NCBI GenBank assembly: GCA_019104865.1
Contig: JAHRWZ010000067.1
Location: 1-40,988, forward strand
Reading direction: 5' to 3'
Length of the DNA stretch: 40,988 nt
Source: Castellaniella sp.
GTDB lineage: Bacteria; Pseudomonadota; Gammaproteobacteria; Burkholderiales; Burkholderiaceae_B
A program made the translations under genes and the position numbers. Below the pieces are notes generated by a model that saw only the letters and a list, made by a program, of their open reading frames with translations, had not been told where the DNA came from and made no database searches. This document shows, one piece after another, positions 36,974 to 40,988 of this stretch. Position 1 is the stretch's first letter. Every line of letters starts with the position of its first letter.

Positions 36974-39901
36974 TTAGAGCACCTGCCAGCGCACGCTGAA
37001 CAGGGTCTCGTTGCTTGTTTTTTCTTGCAGGCGCTGCTGAAGCGAGGCAATGAGTTCGTCGCGCTTGGCGATGATCTCGTCCTCGACGGCGAAAATTTCC
37101 TGCCGCAGGCGGCGCTGCTTGCGCTCCAGGTCAGACAGTTCGCGCTGGATGCCGTCCTGCTCCTGCAGGGTGGCGGCCTTGCGGGCGTCGCGCTTTAACT
37201 GGGCGATGCGCGCCTTGGTGTTCTTCAGGGCTTCCTCTGCGGCCAGCAGCTTGTCGTCGGCCCAGTGTTCCAGTTTGTCGCGTTCTTCATTGAACAGGCG
37301 CTGGTTGCCTTCCAGCACCTGGGCAATGGTAGCTTCGAGTGCGCGCCGGCTGTTGGCCAGCAGGGCCTCAGGCACAGCGGAGCTCAAAGGACTAGGTCTG
37401 CCTGCTGCTGGAATGGCCATCAGCTTTTCGCAGGTTTCCTGATCCAGCACCTGACCGTCGTCAGTGAGGCCGGAGAACAGCAGTGCTTCGGTGGTCTCGA
37501 AGGCGGTGACTTCCAGTCGAGCCAGCGTAAGCCAGCCGGACACGCCGCGCAGTCTCTCGATGACAGAAACGCGTGCGCCGTGTTTGCCATAATCGAGTTT
37601 CAAGGTGGCGACGGGCGTGGCCGCGTTCAGGCTGGCATCAATGCTCCATTCGCCCAGCGGGTGGCTGAGGCGATAGGCGTGCGCCAGCATGTCCGGCTGC
37701 GCCGCACCACGAATGAGCTGGTAGCGGCCCGTGGCGATGCCAGTTGGTGGCGTGTTCAAAGAGAACGCATAGGACTGTTCATCGAAGCGCGCACGGCCTT
37801 CCAATGCAAAGCAGGTGACACCCCAGAACCAACGTCCCAGCTTGTCGAGCCGTGCCTCGGCGTCTTGAAGGCGTAGCTTGAGCCGGTCGTGAACGTCCTC
37901 ATCGAAGTTTTCCAGCAGTTGGGATTGGGTGTCCTTGATACGGTCGGCGATGACTTCTTCCAGTTCCGTTTGCAAGGCATTGAAGGCGGCTTCGATCTGC
38001 TCGGGCTGGCGACAGGTGTCGTAGATCTGGAGGATGCGCTTCTCGAAGTCGAGGCCGCCTTCAATGCGGCCTAGCACCTCATCGCTTGCACCGAACACGC
38101 CGGAGAACAAGTTGAACTTTTCGGTGAGCAGTTCCAGAACGCGCTGGTCGGCCTGGTTTCGGGTATTGAGGAAGTTGATGACCACGACGTCGAAACGCTG
38201 ACCGTAGCGGTGGCAGCGGCCAATGCGCTGTTCGACACGCTGTGGGTTCCATGGCAGGTCGTAGTTGATGATAAGTGCGCAGAACTGCAGGTTGACACCT
38301 TCGGCAGCCGCTTCGGTGGCGATCATGATTTCCGCGCCGGTACCGTCGTCCTTGCGGAAGTGATCAATGAGCGCGGTACGGCGATCTACTTGCGGCGAGC
38401 CGGTGACGCGATCCGTGCCTTTGTACTCTTCGAGCCAGCGCTGGTAGATGACGGTGGAGTCTTCATGGTTGTTGGTGCCGCTGAACAGCACCAGTTTGCC
38501 TGCGTGGCCATTGGCGGAGAGAAAGCGGTGCAGGTACTCCTGCGTGCGCTTGGATTCCGTGAAGATGATGGCTTTGCGCGGCGCGCGCAGCTCGGCCATC
38601 TTGCTGAAGCCCAGGCCGAGCGCCTTCAGTAGCGCCTGCGCCTTGGTGTCGGTTTGCAGTGCTTGGGCGGCATCGACGAACGCAGTCAGCTCCGCGATTT
38701 CGGCGGTAATGGCGGCACGGACGGCGTGGGCATCTTTTGCAGAGCCCGTCTTATCGTCTTCCGCTGGCGCAGGGGTAGGGGCTTCTGCGTCTTCGTCAAC
38801 CTCGCTGTCTTCCTCTTCCAGATAGTCCTGCTCCAGGTCGTCCCCGGCAATGAGCTGTTCGACCAGTTTCCTGCCGTCGTCTTCCGTCTTGTTTGCCGTG
38901 AGCAAGCCCTGCAGGCGCTCGCGGATGGTGAGGAGCGTGCCAGTCACAGCGGGGGCGCTGGATGCCAGCAGCTTGCGCAAGATCAGTCCGGTCAGATGAC
39001 GCTGCTGCTTGGGCAGGGCGTAGGAGTCTTCCTTTTGCAGAAAGGCCGAGATGCGCTCATACAACGCCTGCTCGTCGTCGGTGGGATTGAACGGCTGGGT
39101 GAGCGCCTTGCGCTCGGTGTATTTGATGTACTCCAGCACGTCGCGGCGCAGTGTGCGTTTGGCGAAGCTGGCAAGGCGCTCGCGCAGTTCGTCCTGGCCC
39201 GTCCCGCTGTTCATGAACTGCTTACGGAAGGCCGTCTCGTCGCCGAACAGGTGCTCGTCGATCAGCGTGGAAAGGCCGTACAGCTCCATCAGTGAGTTCT
39301 GCAGCGGCGTGGCAGTGAGCAGCAGCTTCTTACGGCCTTGCAGTGCGCGCTTGAGCGCCTGCCCGGTGCGGTTGCTGGCCCGGTGCGCGTTGCGCAGCTT
39401 GTGGGCTTCATCGATGACCACCACATCCCAGGGCACAGCACGCAGCTCGGCTTCCAGTTTGGCAGCAAACTGGTACGACATGATTACGACCGCCTTGCCC
39501 ATCAGCCGTTGTAAGGTGGCGAGCATGTCGCCAGCGGACTGCTTGCGCAGAGAAACGGCGTCCACCACTGTGGTGGGGACGGCGAACTTGTCGTGCAGCT
39601 CCTGTGCCCATTGCTTGCGCAGGCTGGCCGGACAGATGACCAGCAGCCGACGACGGCGCTCGGCCCAGTACTGGCAAACCACCAGCGCGGCCTCGATGGT
39701 TTTGCCCAACCCCACCTCGTCAGCCAGCAGTACTCCTTCCTGCAATGGGTTCCGAAGGGCGAACAGCGCCGCCTCGATCTGATGAGGGTTCAAATCGACG
39801 CTTGCATCGAACAGCGATTGGGAGAGGCGATCTACGCCATCGGCAGCATGTCGCCGCGTCAGCTCGTGGGCGTAGTACTTGGCGTGGTAGGCGGAGATCA
39901 A
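36974..39901 (-). CDS. SNF2/RapA-like helicase
   Basis: A 975-residue SWI2/SNF2 ATPase. The start is TTG at 39901, overlapping the stop of the upstream HTH gene and preceded by a GGAGGG site. Motif I is LADEVGLGKT (to residue 68), motif II DEAH (164-167), motif III LLTATPLQNS (about 194-203), and the second lobe has ATEAAAEGVNLQFC and the arginine-finger motif QRIGRCHRYGQ (about 557-567). An acidic insertion (EEEDSEVDEDAEA) lies near residue 370. The C-terminal 150 residues are coiled coil. Partnership with a Mod-type methyltransferase is a common defence-island pattern. Confidence 0.93.
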   Translation of the reverse strand: MISAYHAKYYAHELTRRHAADGVDRLSQSLFDASVDLNPHQIEAALFALRNPLQEGVLLADEVGLGKTIEAALVVCQYWAERRRRLLVICPASLRKQWAQELHDKFAVPTTVVDAVSLRKQSAGDMLATLQRLMGKAVVIMSYQFAAKLEAELRAVPWDVVVIDEAHKLRNAHRASNRTGQALKRALQGRKKLLLTATPLQNSLMELYGLSTLIDEHLFGDETAFRKQFMNSGTGQDELRERLASFAKRTLRRDVLEYIKYTERKALTQPFNPTDDEQALYERISAFLQKEDSYALPKQQRHLTGLILRKLLASSAPAVTGTLLTIRERLQGLLTANKTEDDGRKLVEQLIAGDDLEQDYLEEEDSEVDEDAEAPTPAPAEDDKTGSAKDAHAVRAAITAEIAELTAFVDAAQALQTDTKAQALLKALGLGFSKMAELRAPRKAIIFTESKRTQEYLHRFLSANGHAGKLVLFSGTNNHEDSTVIYQRWLEEYKGTDRVTGSPQVDRRTALIDHFRKDDGTGAEIMIATEAAAEGVNLQFCALIINYDLPWNPQRVEQRIGRCHRYGQRFDVVVINFLNTRNQADQRVLELLTEKFNLFSGVFGASDEVLGRIEGGLDFEKRILQIYDTCRQPEQIEAAFNALQTELEEVIADRIKDTQSQLLENFDEDVHDRLKLRLQDAEARLDKLGRWFWGVTCFALEGRARFDEQSYAFSLNTPPTGIATGRYQLIRGAAQPDMLAHAYRLSHPLGEWSIDASLNAATPVATLKLDYGKHGARVSVIERLRGVSGWLTLARLEVTAFETTEALLFSGLTDDGQVLDQETCEKLMAIPAAGRPSPLSSAVPEALLANSRRALEATIAQVLEGNQRLFNEERDKLEHWADDKLLAAEEALKNTKARIAQLKRDARKAATLQEQDGIQRELSDLERKQRRLRQEIFAVEDEIIAKRDELIASLQQRLQEKTSNETLFSVRWQVL

Positions 39902-40101
39902 TTGGTGCCCTCCGCCTTGCCGGACTGGCTAGCTATCCAGCCGTCGATGTCTGATGTACGGAAGCGCCATGTACCGCCGACTTTAAATGCTGGAATCTTC
40001 TTGGCTGCTGCCAGTCGGTAGATCGTTCGCTCCGTGACCTTCAGGTATTCGGCAACTTCTCTGATTGTGAGAATCCTACCTTCGCTGTTGTTCACGGTCA
40101 T
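39898..40101 (-). CDS. excisionase-family HTH DNA-binding protein
   Basis: A 67-residue winged-helix protein of the MerR/excisionase type: ILTIREVAEYLKVTERTIYRLAAAKKIPAFKVGGTWRFRTSDIDGWI. The TGA overlaps the TTG start of the helicase gene by four bases. As first gene of the helicase/methyltransferase operon it is more likely a regulator of that operon than a true Xis for the island integrase 15 kb away. The ribosome site before the ATG is poor. Confidence 0.88.
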   Translation of the reverse strand: MTVNNSEGRILTIREVAEYLKVTERTIYRLAAAKKIPAFKVGGTWRFRTSDIDGWIASQSGKAEGTN

Positions 40102-40635
40102 AGGGTTGGGCCGACTGGCTTAATAGTAAACGGTGACAGGATAGTACAAAATTTTCATACCTGGAGTGGTTGCGGGTGACCTGAAAGGCCTTTTGCCGTA
40201 CTCAGCATGACGGGAACTCCCATTTCCGGCAGGGCTCCTTGAATCCGCGTTGCAGACTGATCGTCAGACCGTCCTCCGGCGGTAGGGGCGCTCACCGCGC
40301 GGCCAGTGTCCCCAGTCCATCTCCATGTTGCGGGCAGCCATTGCCCTGAGTTCGCCGCCTAAAACGCCGACTGTATCACTACGCTCCTTCCTGCAAGGGG
40401 TGCGCTTCGCCGGGTACTCACCCGGTCCCTTCGTTTCTCTTCGTTCTCCTGCGGGCTGCGGCCTGCGTGCCCGCCCCTTTCCGGTCGTCCCTGCGTGATC
40501 CAGCGCGGCAAGGCGACGAACTCACGGCAACGGTGGCACTCCGGGCCAGACAGTAGGACTGCGAACACCGCAAAACCTACAGAAGGCTCGGAATCTTCGG
40601 CCCCGGTAGCCGGATAACCCCGAAAGGAGAACACC
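40102..40635. other. 534-base leader between the HTH gene and radC
   Basis: No gene is credible here. On the left must lie the leftward promoter of the HTH-helicase operon (an AT-rich patch at 40125-40160). The rest is GC-rich with small dyads, such as CCGGGT-ACTC-ACCCGG at 40410-40425, and ends in the AAGGAGA site for radC. Long structured leaders before radC-like genes are common in ICEs; function is not known from sequence. Confidence 0.5.
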
Positions 40636-40988
40636 ATGAAAGAAATCAGCACCGCCGCGCTGGGCTACGACAACATGAACGATGTGCATACGCTGTATGT
40701 GCGAAGCCCCAGCGGGCGCTATCGGCTGGCGTCCGATGATCAGGTGCTGGCAGCGGGCCGGGTGGCGGCTGAAAGCCTGATTTCTGTGTCCAACCCGATG
40801 GCGCAGCCTGCACGGGTGGCGCAGTTCTTTCAGGCGAAGCTGGCCGGGCTGGGTCATGAGTGTGCGGCGTTCCTGTATCTGGACGCGCAGTTAAAGCCGA
40901 TCCGCTACATCGAACAGGCCTTCGGGACGCTGTGCCATGCCAGCATCTACCCCCGCGAAATTGTGAAAACGGCCTTGCGTGTGAATGC
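40636..40988 (+). CDS. radC: RadC-like JAB-domain protein (5' part)
   Basis: The first 117 codons of a RadC-family protein, running off the right edge. The ATG at 40636 follows AAGGAGA. The product has AAESLISVSNPMAQPARVAQFFQAKLAGLGHECAAFLYLDAQLKPIRYIEQAFGTLCHASIYPREIVKTAL, the conserved start of the JAB/MPN domain. The metal motif HNHPSG would lie just beyond the window. Short stand-alone RadC proteins of about 165 residues are typical of ICEs and genomic islands, and differ from the longer chromosomal RadC. Confidence 0.9.
   Translation, partial: MKEISTAALGYDNMNDVHTLYVRSPSGRYRLASDDQVLAAGRVAAESLISVSNPMAQPARVAQFFQAKLAGLGHECAAFLYLDAQLKPIRYIEQAFGTLCHASIYPREIVKTALRVN

Larger units (their letters stand above)
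24190..40988. mobile_element. genomic island / ICE, left part, integrated at tRNA-Val(CAC)
   Basis: The element begins at the tRNA fragment and integrase and continues beyond the window. Its content is accessory: integrase, restriction-modification genes, a resolvase, unknown small genes, an IS, a helicase/methyltransferase operon and radC. Base composition varies sharply (AT-rich around 25.4-28.0 kb), unlike the even GC-rich core. The right attachment site and any conjugation genes lie outside, so I cannot tell ICE from non-mobile island. Confidence 0.8.

Noticed and set aside
34602..39901. DISARM system (helicase plus methylase)
   Set aside because: An SNF2 helicase and adenine methylase are present, but no drmA, drmB or drmC gene is found, and the methylase is Mod-like.

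Overview
The window looks like a high-GC betaproteobacterial chromosome, most likely Burkholderiales and plausibly Alcaligenaceae. The evidence is protein-level resemblance of the ATP synthase subunits (notably the AtpB N-terminus), TtcA, the M61 peptidase and the accessory genes; no rRNA is present, so genus is not claimed. It divides into a core left part (1 to about 24.2 kb) and an integrated element (about 24.2 kb to beyond the right edge).

Core part. On the minus strand lies the F1Fo ATP synthase operon atpI-B-E-F-H-A-G-D, with atpD running off the left edge. Divergent from it is a long co-directional block of biofilm-matrix genes. It starts with a curli (functional amyloid) locus csgE-csgF-csgG-csgB-csgA-csgC/H. 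This is followed directly by pgaA-B-C-D, which make, deacetylate and export poly-N-acetylglucosamine, and by a LuxR-type regulator with a degenerate receiver domain, comparable in layout to CsgD. Convergent to that regulator is a two-gene bcsR-bcsQ unit, normally part of cellulose synthase loci, without cellulose synthase genes in the window. Next come an enoyl-CoA hydratase, an M61 peptidase with PDZ domain, folB, ttcA, a LysR regulator and a small secreted protein carrying three GHDPYYP repeats.

Integrated element. At 24190-24237 there is a 3' fragment of a tRNA-Val(CAC) gene next to a tyrosine integrase, which is the expected left attachment site of a genomic island or ICE. The island carries three modules. 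(1) A defence-like operon of serine resolvase, a type IIG-like restriction-modification protein (ExK nuclease motif plus NPPW methylase) and an ABC-type ATPase with CPYC motif. (2) A small operon of unknown genes, two of which are tandem paralogues. (3) An operon of excisionase-like HTH, SNF2 helicase and type III-like DNA methyltransferase. Modules 2 and 3 are joined by an IS3-family (IS2-group) insertion that truncates a gene on each side and has no target duplication, which indicates an IS-mediated deletion or rearrangement. The methyltransferase has lost its C-terminus, probably including the SAM-binding motif. The right edge holds the start of a radC gene typical of ICEs; the other att site is not in the window.

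The most interesting items are the contiguous curli, PNAG, CsgD-like and bcsRQ matrix cluster, the type IIG-plus-ATPase defence cassette, the IS-scarred helicase/methyltransferase system, and several unexplained perfect dyads (4569-4590, 9469-9495, 24016-24063, 31663-31688).
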